This document shows positions 44,726 to 53,900 of a stretch of DNA of 64,000 bases, piece after piece. How positions within the stretch are numbered: the stretch's first letter is position 1; the number at the start of each line of letters is the position of its first letter. The stretch comes from Pseudofrankia coriaricola (GTDB lineage: Bacteria > Actinomycetota > Actinomycetes > Frankiales > Frankiaceae), in the NCBI RefSeq assembly GCF_001854805.1, contig NZ_MBLO01000191.1, positions 22,726-86,725 of the forward strand, in the 5' to 3' direction. The position numbers were made by a program, and so were the translations under genes. Below the pieces are notes generated by a model. The model did not search any database and was not told the origin of the DNA. It worked only from the letters and a program-made list of their open reading frames with translations.

Positions 44726-45847
44726 GTGACCGCCGGCCGCGCGCGGGACCGTGCCGTCGACGGTGCCGTCGACGGCGACGGCGACCTGGACGCACTGCTG
44801 CGCGAGCTGGTGTCGGCGGCGCAGCTGTTCCAGGCGGCGGCCGGCGTGCGCGCCCGCCTCACGCCGACCGAGCTCGCCGTGCTCACGATCCTGCGGTCCA
44901 GCCCGCGCCTGGCCGGGCAGCTCTCGGCGGCCACCCGGCTCACGACCGGCGCGATCACCAAGGTGCTCGACGGCCTGGAACGGCGCGGCTTCCTTACCCG
45001 CGCGCCCGACCCTGGCGACCGGCGACGGGTCATCGTGACGGCGGTCGCCGAACGGGTCGCCGCGCTCGACGTGCTCCTCGGGCCCATGACCGACGCCGCC
45101 GCGACGATCCAGTCCACGTTCAGCCCCGCCGACCAGCGCACCATCGCCCGCTTCCTGGCCGCGACCACCGAGATGCTGCGCGACCAGACGCAGTCCCTGC
45201 GCGACGGCCCGGGCACCACGGCCTCGCCTGTCACCCAGGGGGCGCCGCTCGGCGTGGCCTCCCGGGCGCGGCTGCGCCTGACCGGCGGGGTCAGCCATCT
45301 GGTGATCGTCGGTGGCGGGGACGACCTCCCCGGCGACAGCCTCTACCAGGGCACCTTCCCCGGCGGCGGGCCGACGAGCAAGGTCCTGGTCCGCCCGGAC
45401 GAGACGGAGGTGCGCATCCAGTTCGGCCGGAACCGGTCGCTGTGGCGGGCCGGCGGGCGGGCGTCGACGCTCACGCTCAGCCCACGCGTCCCCTGGACCA
45501 TCGACATCGGCGGCGGCGCCGACCACCTCGTCGTCGACGCCGCCGGGCTCGCCCTCGTCTCGGCCTCGCTGACCGGCGGCGCGAACAACCTACGGCTGCG
45601 CCTGGGCTCTCCCCGGCCGTCGGCCCGCATCTCGATCACCGGTGGGGTCAAGGCGCTGCGCGTCGAGCGGCCGGCTGGTGTGCCCGTCGACCTGCGGCTG
45701 CGCGGCGGCGCGAGCCAGGTCGTCGTCGACGGCAGGCGCCTGGGCCCTCAGGGGACCTGGTCGCAGCCCGGTGCCCTCGGGAAGGACCGCTATGAGCTGG
45801 CCGTCACCGGCGGCGTCAAGCACCTCGAGATCGCCCCGCTCAGCTGA
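44726..45847 (+). CDS. MarR-family regulator fused to a beta-rich C-terminal domain
   Basis: A 373-residue protein. Residues about 20-155 are a MarR winged helix (TPTELAVLTILRSSPRLAGQ, LTTGAITKVLDGLERRGFLT, DPGDRRRVIVT). The remaining about 210 residues are a Gly/Val-rich array of short strands with a recurring LTGG(V/A)xxLxV pattern (TGGVSHLVIVGGG, TGGANNLRLRL, TGGVKALRVERP, TGGVKHLEIAP), suggesting a right-handed beta-helix or similar. MarR proteins are normally about 150 residues, so this is a clear fusion. It is divergent from the DrrAB-like operon. Confidence 0.82.
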   Translation: MTAGRARDRAVDGAVDGDGDLDALLRELVSAAQLFQAAAGVRARLTPTELAVLTILRSSPRLAGQLSAATRLTTGAITKVLDGLERRGFLTRAPDPGDRRRVIVTAVAERVAALDVLLGPMTDAAATIQSTFSPADQRTIARFLAATTEMLRDQTQSLRDGPGTTASPVTQGAPLGVASRARLRLTGGVSHLVIVGGGDDLPGDSLYQGTFPGGGPTSKVLVRPDETEVRIQFGRNRSLWRAGGRASTLTLSPRVPWTIDIGGGADHLVVDAAGLALVSASLTGGANNLRLRLGSPRPSARISITGGVKALRVERPAGVPVDLRLRGGASQVVVDGRRLGPQGTWSQPGALGKDRYELAVTGGVKHLEIAPLS

Positions 45848-45868
45848 CGGGAGCCGTGGCGGCCTTGC

Positions 45869-46894
45869 TCAGGGCCTGCTGGAGCGAGTGACGGTGGCGA
45901 CGGTGTAGGGGCGGCCGGCGGAGCCGTGGGAGACGACCCGGTAGACGCTCACCGAGCGGCCGCGGTTGACGACGCTGGCGGTGAAGATCACCGGCTCGCT
46001 GAGCAGGGCCGGGCGCAGCAGGTTGATCCGCAGCGAGGTCGTGTAGTCCGCCGCGGCCCGCGGGCCCAGCGCGCCGGCGAGCCCCGCCGCGGCCAGGTCC
46101 GTGCCGGCGAACAACAGGCCGCCGTGCATCGTCCCGCTCCCGTTCCCGAACGCCTCCAGCGGCGGCACGATCAGCTGGGCGGTCGTCGGCGGGGCGGGCG
46201 TCGCGGACGGCGCCGGGCCGCCGGCCAGGACGGCACCCGCGGCCTTCCCGTTGTGGGCGACGGCCGCGGCGACCTGCGCGGGCCAGTCGTCGGCGGTCGG
46301 GCGCGGGGCGGGGACGAAGGCCTCGGCACTCGGGCCGCCGACCGACGGCGGCCGGCGCAGGCCCGGGTCGGCGTCGCCGCCGAAGCCCAGGATCAGCGAG
46401 CGCCCCAGGTCCGCGATGTCGAGCACCTGGAGGATGGTGCGGTGGTCCGCCGGCTCGATCCGCTCCGGTGGCTCACGCTCCACCTCGGCGACGCCGGCGT
46501 GGATCCCGGTCGCGGGGACGAACCGGCTGCGGCCGCTCGCGATCGCCACCACCCGCCCGTCGCCGTCGCGGACCTCGCCGCGCGACACCCCGTCCGCCGG
46601 CCCGGCGCCGGCCAGCCGCGACGTGGCCACGAGCTCCGGGCCCGGCCACGGCGGCGGGAACACGACGTCCACCGACAGCTCCGTGGTGACCGAGTGGGTG
46701 CCCGCCGGCCGCTGGTTGTGGACCTCGATGCCGATGGCGTCGTCGATGATGACCCCGAGCGCGGCGACGGTCTGCTCGCCGCCGGGGGCCGTCATCCACG
46801 GCCCGACCGCCATCGGCACCCGCATGCCGTCGCCCCGGTCCATCGGCCCGACCCGCAACCTGGTCTCCGGGTACTCCCGGGCCGCTGCCCTCAC
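45869..46894 (-). CDS. Tandem hotdog acyl-CoA thioesterase-like protein (PaaI type)
   Basis: A 341-residue protein with two hotdog domains: an N-terminal half including LGVIIDDAIGIEVHNQRPAG and TELSVDVVFPPPWPG, and a C-terminal half with GNGSGTMHGGLLFAGTDLAA, which holds the HGG-type PaaI active-site motif, then TTSLRINLLRP. Substrate unknown. GTG 46894 is preferred because GGAGGAG lies just upstream; the frame stays open to 46978. Confidence 0.78.
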   Translation of the reverse strand: MRAAAREYPETRLRVGPMDRGDGMRVPMAVGPWMTAPGGEQTVAALGVIIDDAIGIEVHNQRPAGTHSVTTELSVDVVFPPPWPGPELVATSRLAGAGPADGVSRGEVRDGDGRVVAIASGRSRFVPATGIHAGVAEVEREPPERIEPADHRTILQVLDIADLGRSLILGFGGDADPGLRRPPSVGGPSAEAFVPAPRPTADDWPAQVAAAVAHNGKAAGAVLAGGPAPSATPAPPTTAQLIVPPLEAFGNGSGTMHGGLLFAGTDLAAAGLAGALGPRAAADYTTSLRINLLRPALLSEPVIFTASVVNRGRSVSVYRVVSHGSAGRPYTVATVTRSSRP

Positions 46895-47025
46895 CGCGGC
46901 TCTCCTCCCACCTTCACGCCCACCCGGCGACCTCCAGATCGGGCCGTACACGGCGTATCCGTCACCACCAGCGATCATCTCCCGCTCCCGGCCCCGCCGG
47001 ACGGGCGTGTGCCCAACAACTCACC

Positions 47026-48000
47026 TCAGCCGTGATGGCTGGCGCAGTAGCTGTCGCGGAAGGCGGTCTGTGGCGGCAGGTAGAGGAACGCTGTGCGCAG
47101 AGTGACGGCGATGACGGCCGCCGTCTGCTCGATGGACGCCTCGACCAGGGCGCGCTGCCCCGGAGTCGACGCGCTGACCAGCCGCCAAGCATTGATCCAG
47201 GCGGCCTCCCGCCAGCCGGCGATGATCTGCATGAACACCGCGTAGGTAATGCCGTAAGGGCTTTTCAGGTCGTTGATGGTCGGGTCGAACCGCGCGGCGG
47301 CCTCGTCGAGCATCGACTCGGCGACCTGGTTGAGGAAGATGTTGACGCGCTCGTGGTCCTCGTGGCGGCTCGTCCCGTCCGGCGCGACCAGGCCAAGCCC
47401 GGCCAACACGTAGGGCAGGTCCCGGTTGATGTGGCCGTTCATGCCGAGCAGGATGTCGCCGAGCCCGGAGACGCTCCCGTTCCGCGCCGCCGAGAATGCC
47501 ACCTGCCAGGCCCGCGGCACGGCGGGCGTGTTGCCCGCGTTCCAGTCGTCGTAAGCGCTGAAGAAATAGGAAGCGAAGAACACGTCCTCGACGTTGACGA
47601 ACGCCGGGTCCTGGAAGAATCCGGGCGTGACGGTGGCTTGTTGGTATTGCTGGGTCGTGCGCAGGTAGGCGAGTGTGAACGGCGCCCGGTGGTCGCAGCT
47701 CGCCGCGAGCTGGCTGAGTATCGCGTCCATCCGCGCGACCGTGACGGGGACGCAGTCGGGGTTTCCGCCCAGGCAGTGGTCGATCTGGCCCGGGGTGTAC
47801 CACGCCGACAGCGACGGCCGGTACGCGGGGACACCGGTGAGCTCCACGGGTGTGTCCGCCCGCGCGGGGCCGCCGCCGAGGGCCGCCGTCGCGGCCATGG
47901 TGACTCCGAGAGCGAGGGCCGCTGACGCTCGCGCGCCAGGCCGGCGCGCGGGCGCCCGGTGTTTTGGAATGTGGCGCTCGCGCCTGGTCGAGAACGGCAT
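47026..48000 (-). CDS. Secreted DUF5995-like protein
   Basis: A 324-residue protein with a twin-basic N-terminus, hydrophobic core and probable signal cleavage after GGGPARA (about residue 48). The mature part is helical and Asp/Trp/His-rich (LAYLRTTQQYQQATVTPGFF, FFASYFFSAYDDWN, GMNGHINRDLPYVL, HEDHERVNIFLNQ), as in actinobacterial DUF5995 proteins, whose role is unknown; the conserved His residues suggest metal binding. Confidence 0.82.
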   Translation of the reverse strand: MPFSTRRERHIPKHRAPARRPGARASAALALGVTMAATAALGGGPARADTPVELTGVPAYRPSLSAWYTPGQIDHCLGGNPDCVPVTVARMDAILSQLAASCDHRAPFTLAYLRTTQQYQQATVTPGFFQDPAFVNVEDVFFASYFFSAYDDWNAGNTPAVPRAWQVAFSAARNGSVSGLGDILLGMNGHINRDLPYVLAGLGLVAPDGTSRHEDHERVNIFLNQVAESMLDEAAARFDPTINDLKSPYGITYAVFMQIIAGWREAAWINAWRLVSASTPGQRALVEASIEQTAAVIAVTLRTAFLYLPPQTAFRDSYCASHHG

Positions 48001-48565
48001 GGCGTCACCCTAGGGCCGAGAACCCTTCACCAGAATGCGTCTCGGCCGCGACCACTCGCGGATCACGCCGCCGATTCTTCGACGCATTGTTGTGGGGCAG
48101 GGTGGCTGCCCCCGGACCTGGCTAGGTGATGTCCACCAGGTCCGTGACATCAATGTGTCCAAGGGTCGTCCGTGGGTGTCGGAAGAAAGAACAATCTGTA
48201 TAGAGAATGCGTGTCCGGTACTTACCGTTCTGTCGAGGGGAGGTGGGTGCGAAATCGGCTGACAGAGAGGATCGTCCGGGTTGTACCATGCCCTTTTGGG
48301 CTAGCCGGCGGCGGCCGTGGGGCCTCCGGTGGCGCGTCGCCCGCGCCAGTCCGGGATAAGTCCCGCCGCGTCGGCCCTAAGGTGTGAAACGGGTGTGGTG
48401 CCGCACGGATCCACACCCGCGTCGTGACGGGAACGGGGTCAGCGCGTACGGTGTCGAACGGTATCGAGACGCGCACTGTCGGGTGGGCGTCTGGCTGGGG
48501 ACGAGCCGCTGGGTGCTGACCGAGACCTTGCCGGGGGCCAGGGGGAGTCTGGGGATGGCGTGGGC
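48001..48565. other. Upstream region of the PAS/GAF sensor gene
   Basis: No convincing gene. CGGACCTGG (48113-48121) pairs perfectly with CCAGGTCCG (48136-48144) across 14 nt. The least GC-rich part (48185-48235, containing TATAGA) is a probable promoter. A 61-codon open frame (48384-48569) overlaps the next small frame by ATGA; both are speculative. Confidence 0.5.
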
Positions 48566-48697
48566 ATGACGGATGTGGCGCGCGCCGAGGCCGAACGGGC
48601 GGACGAGGCCGTGGGCTGGCCGGACGACACGGTCGGCGCGGCTGTGGAGACACCCGCCGGGCAGGGTGCGCGCGGCTCGGTGCCGGCCCATGAATGA
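48566..48697 (+). CDS. Possible small acidic upstream ORF
   Basis: Forty-three codons from ATG 48566 (MTDVARAEAERADEAVGWPD at the start) end in a TGA that overlaps the sensor gene start (ATG 48690) by 8 bases. Composition is coding-like but no family is recognised. It might be a leader translated with the sensor gene or a chance frame. Confidence 0.25.
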   Translation: MTDVARAEAERADEAVGWPDDTVGAAVETPAGQGARGSVPAHE

Positions 48698-51104
48698 CGA
48701 CCACGGCGCGAGAACCGACCACCACGCGGGCGCCGAAAGCGCGTCCTCGGACAGCCGCGGCTACGGCGAGGGCGCGGGCCACGCTCCGGACGCCGGCCTC
48801 GACGCTACTGGACCGAACGCCGCCGTCGGTTTCGGCGCTTGGCAGGCCACCATGGCGGACGCGGGCGGCGGCCTCCCGGGCAGCGGCCAGCCTGGCGCGG
48901 ACCCGCCCGGCGGCGACGCGGACCCCTACCGTGGCCAGGCCGAGGGCGCCCGGCCCGGCGGTGGCGAGTACGACCGCGGCTATCAGCCCGGCCACGTCGG
49001 CGACCAGCTGGGCCTGGACAACCGGCGCGGCGATGACGCCCGGCCCGGTGGCGCTGGCCGCATGGGTGTCGTGCCCGGCGGGTTCGGCTCGACGACGCCC
49101 GCGCCGCTCAGGCACCTCTCGCCGATCCGCCCCCCGGCGCCGCCCGAGGCGACCTCGGGCCTGGCCGGCACCGGAACGGCGCGGCCGGGCCAGCCAACCC
49201 CCGCGCCCGCCCAGATACGGCCAGAGGCCGGGCCATACCCGCCGGCTCCCGCCCGCGGGCGGGAGCCCGCCGCCCCGGGCGCGTCGGTGACGCCGGTCCC
49301 CCCACCGAGGCCGTCGGCCGCGGCCGGGCCGCCCGCGCCGACGGCGAGGCACCCGGTCCTGGACGGCCCGACCATGCCGGCCGCCCGCACGTCGATGGCG
49401 GCCGGGCTCGACGCCCTGAACCTGCTCGACACCCTCGCCGAGGTCGTGTTCCGTACTGACGCCGAAGGGTGCTGGACCTACCTGAACCCGGCCTGGACCC
49501 GGCTGACCGGGTTCAGCATCGCCGAGAGCCTCGGAAACCGGTTCATCTCCTATGTCCACCCCGAGGAGATCGAGCACACCATCGCCCTGTTCATGGCGGT
49601 GGTCGTCGGTGGAGCGGACCACTGCCATCACGAGACCCGCTACCGCATCGCCGACGGGACCTACCGCCGGGTGCAGATCCGCGCGAGGGTGCTGCGCGAT
49701 GACGCCGGCGAGGTCGTCGGCAACATGGGCACGATCATCGACGTCACCGACGCCCGCTTCGGCGCGGAGATGGCCGGCGAGCAGAGCGCGCTGCTGGAGC
49801 TCGTGCCTACCGGTGGCAAGATCGACGATCTACCGGTCGGCGTTGTGATCTACGACCCCGGCCTGACGGTGCGCCGCGCGTCCCGCGTGGTCGACCGGCT
49901 GGTCGGCACCCAGACCCGGTCCGGCGACACGGTCGACGTGCTGTCCCTGCAACTGCGTCCGGCGGCGCTCGGCGGCCCGGCGCTCGGCGGCGAGTGGGGC
50001 CTTGTCGCCACGGCCCGCCGCACCCGGCAGGCCCAGATCGGCGACCTCGACGTGCTGCCGGCCCGCGCGGCCGCCACCCAGGACGCCGCCGCCGGGCGGC
50101 CCGCCGCGGGGGAGCTCCAGGGGGCCTCCCTGGGCCCGGTGCGCTCGCTGCGCGCCACCGTGATCCCGATGCACGACGACGGTGATACCCAGGTCGCCGT
50201 CGTGTTCTCCGACATCACCGACCTGCGCCGCGCCGAGCGCCAGCAGGCGGCGCTGGCCTACCTCGGCCAGCGTGCGCTGACCACGCTCGACGTGCCCGCC
50301 CTGCTGATCGAGGCTGTCGAGCTGGTCGCCTCCACGCTCGCCGTCGAGCGCTGCGACCTCGTCGAGTGCATCGAGTTCGCCACCCCGGCCGGTGGCCGGG
50401 CCAGCCGCGCCGGGTTCGGCGAAGCCCACGACGACGCCGCGGCCGCCTCCGATGGCCCTGGCGGCCCCGGCGGTGCCGTGGGCGTCGCCAGGATCGCCGA
50501 CGTCGGAGGCGGCGGCGCGCGGCCGACGGGTGATGTCCAGGCGCATGTGCGCGCCTGCTACGGCCGCCACGGCGGCTCCTGGAACGCCGGGCTGGTCTCC
50601 GCCGCGCCCGGCTCGTTCGTCTGGACGGTGCTCTCGTCCCGCCAGCCGCTCGTCATCGACGACCTGTCCGGCCACTCCGACATCGCGACGGAGCGCTGGC
50701 TGCAGGGCGACGGCGCGGTGGCCAGCGTCGGCGCGCCGATTGGTGTCGGCAGCCGGGCATTCGGCGTGCTGGCCGCGCACAGTGGCACCCGCCGGTGGTT
50801 CACCAAGGACGAGGCGCACTTCGTCCAGTCGGTGGCCAACATCATCGCCGCCGCCGTCGAGCTCGCGCAGATGCAGGAGGACCGTGCTCGCCTCGCGGTC
50901 TTCGAGGACCGTGACCGGATCGCCTGCGAGCTGCACGACCTCGTCATCCAGCGGTTGTTCTCGGTGGGCCTGCGGCTGCAGTCGCTGACCCGCCTTGTCG
51001 CCGAGCCGGGCGTCGGCCGGCTGTCCGCCGCGATCTCCGACCTCGACCAGACCATCGACGAGGTCCGCCGCACCATCTTCGACCTGCGCCCGCCCTACGC
51101 CTAG
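48690..51104 (+). CDS. PAS/GAF sensor with HisKA_3 region but no ATPase domain
   Basis: An 804-residue protein. A 230-residue Gly/Pro-rich disordered N-terminus precedes a PAS domain (LAEVVFRTDAEGCWTYLNPA through VGNMGTIIDVTD), a second PAS-like segment (VGVVIYDPGLTVRRASRVVD), and a GAF domain (about 560-740, GAPIGVGSRAFGVLAAHSGT). The C-terminus has the HisKA_3 phospho-acceptor region ACELHDLVIQRLFSVGLRLQ with His749, then stops at FDLRPPYA. The HATPase domain that normally follows is absent and no downstream frame restores it. It cannot autophosphorylate alone as it stands; it may pair with another kinase or be a truncated relic. Confidence 0.85.
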   Translation: MNDDHGARTDHHAGAESASSDSRGYGEGAGHAPDAGLDATGPNAAVGFGAWQATMADAGGGLPGSGQPGADPPGGDADPYRGQAEGARPGGGEYDRGYQPGHVGDQLGLDNRRGDDARPGGAGRMGVVPGGFGSTTPAPLRHLSPIRPPAPPEATSGLAGTGTARPGQPTPAPAQIRPEAGPYPPAPARGREPAAPGASVTPVPPPRPSAAAGPPAPTARHPVLDGPTMPAARTSMAAGLDALNLLDTLAEVVFRTDAEGCWTYLNPAWTRLTGFSIAESLGNRFISYVHPEEIEHTIALFMAVVVGGADHCHHETRYRIADGTYRRVQIRARVLRDDAGEVVGNMGTIIDVTDARFGAEMAGEQSALLELVPTGGKIDDLPVGVVIYDPGLTVRRASRVVDRLVGTQTRSGDTVDVLSLQLRPAALGGPALGGEWGLVATARRTRQAQIGDLDVLPARAAATQDAAAGRPAAGELQGASLGPVRSLRATVIPMHDDGDTQVAVVFSDITDLRRAERQQAALAYLGQRALTTLDVPALLIEAVELVASTLAVERCDLVECIEFATPAGGRASRAGFGEAHDDAAAASDGPGGPGGAVGVARIADVGGGGARPTGDVQAHVRACYGRHGGSWNAGLVSAAPGSFVWTVLSSRQPLVIDDLSGHSDIATERWLQGDGAVASVGAPIGVGSRAFGVLAAHSGTRRWFTKDEAHFVQSVANIIAAAVELAQMQEDRARLAVFEDRDRIACELHDLVIQRLFSVGLRLQSLTRLVAEPGVGRLSAAISDLDQTIDEVRRTIFDLRPPYA

Positions 51105-51228
51105 GGGGCAGCGCGGCCGCCGTGAGGCCGCGCGCGGCCGGGATGTTCACGTAGTCGCAACAGTGGTGTTCGGATTCGGTGACACCGGAGGGCTTTGCTG
51201 ATCTCGACTCACCACCACAGGTGAGGCG

Positions 51229-51358
51229 CGCCTAGGGTTCCGTCGCGGGAGCGGGCCTGGACCGAGAGGCGAGGCGGGGCGACCGGTCGGCGTCCGGGCG
51301 GACGAAGGTACGCCGACGCGGTCGCTCCGTTCCACGGCGGGACAAAAGCCCGGGAGGC
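51229..51358 (+). ncRNA. Guanidine-I (ykkC) riboswitch
   Basis: The highly conserved blocks of the ykkC class are present in order: CCTAGGGTTCCG (51231-51242), GGACCGAGAG (51259-51268), and ACGGCGGGACAAAAGCC (51334-51350) followed directly by CGGGAG. The class binds free guanidinium and turns on detoxification or uptake genes. The gene immediately downstream is a ureohydrolase and then an ABC importer, exactly the context expected. Confidence 0.92.
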
Positions 51359-51379
51359 CAGCCAGGCCTGGCTGCCTCC
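51353..51379 (+). promoter_or_regulatory. Expression-platform hairpin overlapping the aptamer
   Basis: GGAGGCCAGCCAGG (51353-51366) pairs with CCTGGCTGCCTCC (51367-51379) with one bulged C. Its 5' arm uses the GGAG of the conserved aptamer end, so aptamer and hairpin exclude each other, as in an ON switch. Further on, GCTCC (51386-51390) can pair with GGAGC (51398-51402), masking the Shine-Dalgarno AAGGAG. Confidence 0.6.
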
Positions 51380-51405
51380 AGCCGGGCTCCGCCATAAGGA
51401 GCTCC

Positions 51406-52599
51406 GTGGGTCATCCACAGTCCCACTCCCATGGGCACGGCCATCCGCACCGCCACCTCCCGGAGGGCTTTTCCACCGACGCGTTGCACGAGAACTACGG
51501 CCCCGAGGCCCGTTACGCCGTCGCCGCCGAGGAGGCGCTGCCGACGACGAAATGGGACGAGGAGATCGCGCGCGGGCTGGAGTTCGGCCTGCCTGGCGCC
51601 GACTCGATCGTCGACCGGCGCATCCCGACGTTCTCCCGGGGAGAGCTGCCGCACTTCGCGGGCATCAACACGTTCCTGAAGGCGCCGTACGTCGAGGACG
51701 TGCGCAGGTGTGGCGAGTACGACGTCGTCGTGCTCGGCGCGCCGTTCGACGGCGGCACGACCTACCGACCGGGCACCCGGTTCGGCCCGCAGGGCATCCG
51801 GAAGATCTCCGCGCTCTACGGCCCGTACAGCTTCGAGCTCGGCGTCGACCTGCGCGAGTCCATCACGATCGCCGACGTCGGCGACGTGTTCACCATTCCG
51901 GCCAACATCGAGAAGACCTTCGACCAGATCACGAAGGCCGTCTCGCACGTCTACGCCTCCGGCGCCTTCCCGGTCGTCCTCGGCGGCGACCACTCCATCG
52001 GCTACCCGACGACCAAGGGCGTCGCCGAGAACCTGGACGGCGGCAAGCTAGGCATCATCCACTTCGACCGCCACGTCGACACCCAGGAGACCGACCTCGA
52101 CGAGCGGATGCACACCACCCCCTGGTTCCACGCCACCGACCTGCCGAACGTGCCGGCGAAGAACCTGGTGCAGATCGGCATCGGCGGCTGGCAGGCGCCC
52201 CGGCCCGGCGTGAAGGTCGGCCGGGAACGCGGCACCACGATCATGACGGTCACCGACTGCGTGGAGATGGGCATCGAGGCCGCGGCCGAACGGGCGCTCG
52301 AGGTGGCGTGGGACGGCACCGACGCGGTCTGGCTGTCGTTCGACGTCGACTGCCTCGACGCCGCGTTCGTGCCCGGCACCGGCTGGCCCGAGCCCGGTGG
52401 CTTCCTGCCCCGCGAGGTCCTGAAGTTCATCCAGCTCATCGCGGACGCGAAGCCGCTCGCCGGCATCGAGGTCGTCGAGTGCTCGCCGCCCTACGACAAC
52501 GCCGAGATCACCGCGCTGATCTCGGCCCGCGTCATCTGCGACACCCTCGGCTGCCTGGTGCGCGCCGGCCACCTGCCCAAGCGCCGCCCGGCCGCCTGA
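51406..52599 (+). CDS. gdmH: Ureohydrolase, probable guanidine hydrolase
   Basis: A 397-residue arginase/agmatinase-fold enzyme. Metal ligands are visible: GGDHS (H196), DRHVD (D221, H223, D225; the usual motif is DAHxD) and SFDVDCLD (D313, D315). The N-terminus is His-rich (HPQSHSHGHGHPHRH), possibly for metal acquisition. The loop PGTGWPEPGG carries Trp327 where agmatinases usually have another residue. A guanidine-I riboswitch directly upstream and an importer operon downstream argue for nickel-dependent guanidine hydrolase (guanidine to urea and ammonia) rather than agmatinase. Start is GTG with AAGGAG 4 bases upstream. Confidence 0.85.
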   Translation: MGHPQSHSHGHGHPHRHLPEGFSTDALHENYGPEARYAVAAEEALPTTKWDEEIARGLEFGLPGADSIVDRRIPTFSRGELPHFAGINTFLKAPYVEDVRRCGEYDVVVLGAPFDGGTTYRPGTRFGPQGIRKISALYGPYSFELGVDLRESITIADVGDVFTIPANIEKTFDQITKAVSHVYASGAFPVVLGGDHSIGYPTTKGVAENLDGGKLGIIHFDRHVDTQETDLDERMHTTPWFHATDLPNVPAKNLVQIGIGGWQAPRPGVKVGRERGTTIMTVTDCVEMGIEAAAERALEVAWDGTDAVWLSFDVDCLDAAFVPGTGWPEPGGFLPREVLKFIQLIADAKPLAGIEVVECSPPYDNAEITALISARVICDTLGCLVRAGHLPKRRPAA

Positions 52600-52716
52600 C
52601 CCCGCTCCGGACCTCCGATCGCACGCGACCTCGACACCGCCGCGCGGCCCTGTGCGGCGCGGTCCGACAACAGATCCGTATCCGCACGTCCGCTTGCTTC
52701 GAAAGGACACCGGTCC

Positions 52717-53874
52717 GTGTTTCGCACCGTCCTGCGCGGCCTGCTGGGTCAGGGTAGGCGCAGCCATTCCGCTTCCGGCCGCCTGGCCGCCTCCGCCGAC
52801 TCTGCCAGCTCCGCTGTTCCGCCCGTTTCCGGGATCTCCGCCTTCTCCGCTGGCCGGGCCCGCCGCCGACGGGCGCTCGGCGTCGGCGCGGCGGCTCTTT
52901 CGGTGGCGCTGGTCGCCGCGGCCTGCGGCGGCTCCGACGAAAGCTCCGACACCCCGTCCGGCGGTTCCTCGGCCAAGCCGATCACCCTCGCGTTCAGCGC
53001 CTGGCCCGGCTGGTTCCCCTGGCAGGTCGCCCAGGAGAAAGGCTTCTTCGAGAAGAACGGCGTCAAGGTCGACCTGAAGTACTTCGACAGCTACACCGAC
53101 AGCCTGAACGCGCTCGCGACCGGCAACGTCGACGCGAACAGCCAGACACTCAACGACACGCTCGCCTCGGTCGCCGGCGGCGCCGAGGAGACCATTGTCC
53201 TCACGAACGACAACTCCACCGGAAACGACCAGATCATCGCCAAGCCCGGGATCAACAGCGTCGCCGACCTGAAGGGCAAGACGGTCGCGGCCGAGCAGGG
53301 CACCGTCGACCACTATCTGCTGCTGCTCGCGCTGGCGAAGGCGGGCCTCACGGAGAAGGACATCACCTTCAGCCCGCTGCTGACCGATGCCGCCGCCGCG
53401 GCGTTCGTCGCCGGCCAGGTCGACGCGGTCGGCGTGTTCGCGCCGTTCACCACGACCGCGCTCGGCCTCGCCGGCAGCAAGGCGATCGCGACCTCGGCGG
53501 ACTTCCCCGGCGCCATTCCCGACCATCTCGTGGTCTCGAAGAAACTCGTGTCCGAGAACCCGCAGGGCGTGCAGGGCCTCGTCAACACCTGGTTCCAGAC
53601 GATCGACTGGATCAAGGCGAACAAGACCGAGGCCTACGCGATCATGGCCAAGCGCGCGGGCGTCTCCGTCGCGGACTACGAGTCGTACGACAAGGGCACC
53701 ACGATCTTCACCTTGGACCAGAACATCGCGGCGTTCACCCCGGGCTCGACGGACGCGAACCTCGACTTCCAGGCCAAGAAGATCTCCGACTTCCTGGTCA
53801 GCACCAAGCTGGTCGACGAGGCCCCGTCGCTCGACGGCGTGCTCGACGACACCTTCATCAAGGCCGTGAAGTAG
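52717..53874 (+). CDS. NitT/TauT-family ABC importer, substrate-binding lipoprotein
   Basis: A 385-residue binding protein. An unusually long N-terminal leader (about 48 residues, Ser/Ala/Arg-rich) precedes the hydrophobic core and lipobox ALVAAAC with Cys70. The mature part matches NMT1/THI5-like and SsuA-type periplasmic binding proteins: FSAWPGWFPWQVAQEKGFFE, YTDSLNALATGNVDANSQTL and GLKGKT-like DLKGKTVAAEQG. In this riboswitch-controlled operon the ligand is likely guanidinium. GTG 52717 is the only start giving the full leader. Confidence 0.87.
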   Translation: MFRTVLRGLLGQGRRSHSASGRLAASADSASSAVPPVSGISAFSAGRARRRRALGVGAAALSVALVAAACGGSDESSDTPSGGSSAKPITLAFSAWPGWFPWQVAQEKGFFEKNGVKVDLKYFDSYTDSLNALATGNVDANSQTLNDTLASVAGGAEETIVLTNDNSTGNDQIIAKPGINSVADLKGKTVAAEQGTVDHYLLLLALAKAGLTEKDITFSPLLTDAAAAAFVAGQVDAVGVFAPFTTTALGLAGSKAIATSADFPGAIPDHLVVSKKLVSENPQGVQGLVNTWFQTIDWIKANKTEAYAIMAKRAGVSVADYESYDKGTTIFTLDQNIAAFTPGSTDANLDFQAKKISDFLVSTKLVDEAPSLDGVLDDTFIKAVK

Positions 53875-53900
53875 GCCCGCAAGGCCTCTCAAGCCCTTTA

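Noticed and set aside
48384..48569. A 61-codon ORF before the PAS/GAF sensor
   Set aside because: No ribosome-binding site or known family; the ATGA overlap with the next small frame could be chance.
51406..52599. Annotation as agmatinase
   Set aside because: The fold is right, but the guanidine-I riboswitch, importer neighbours and altered DRHVD motif favour guanidine hydrolase.
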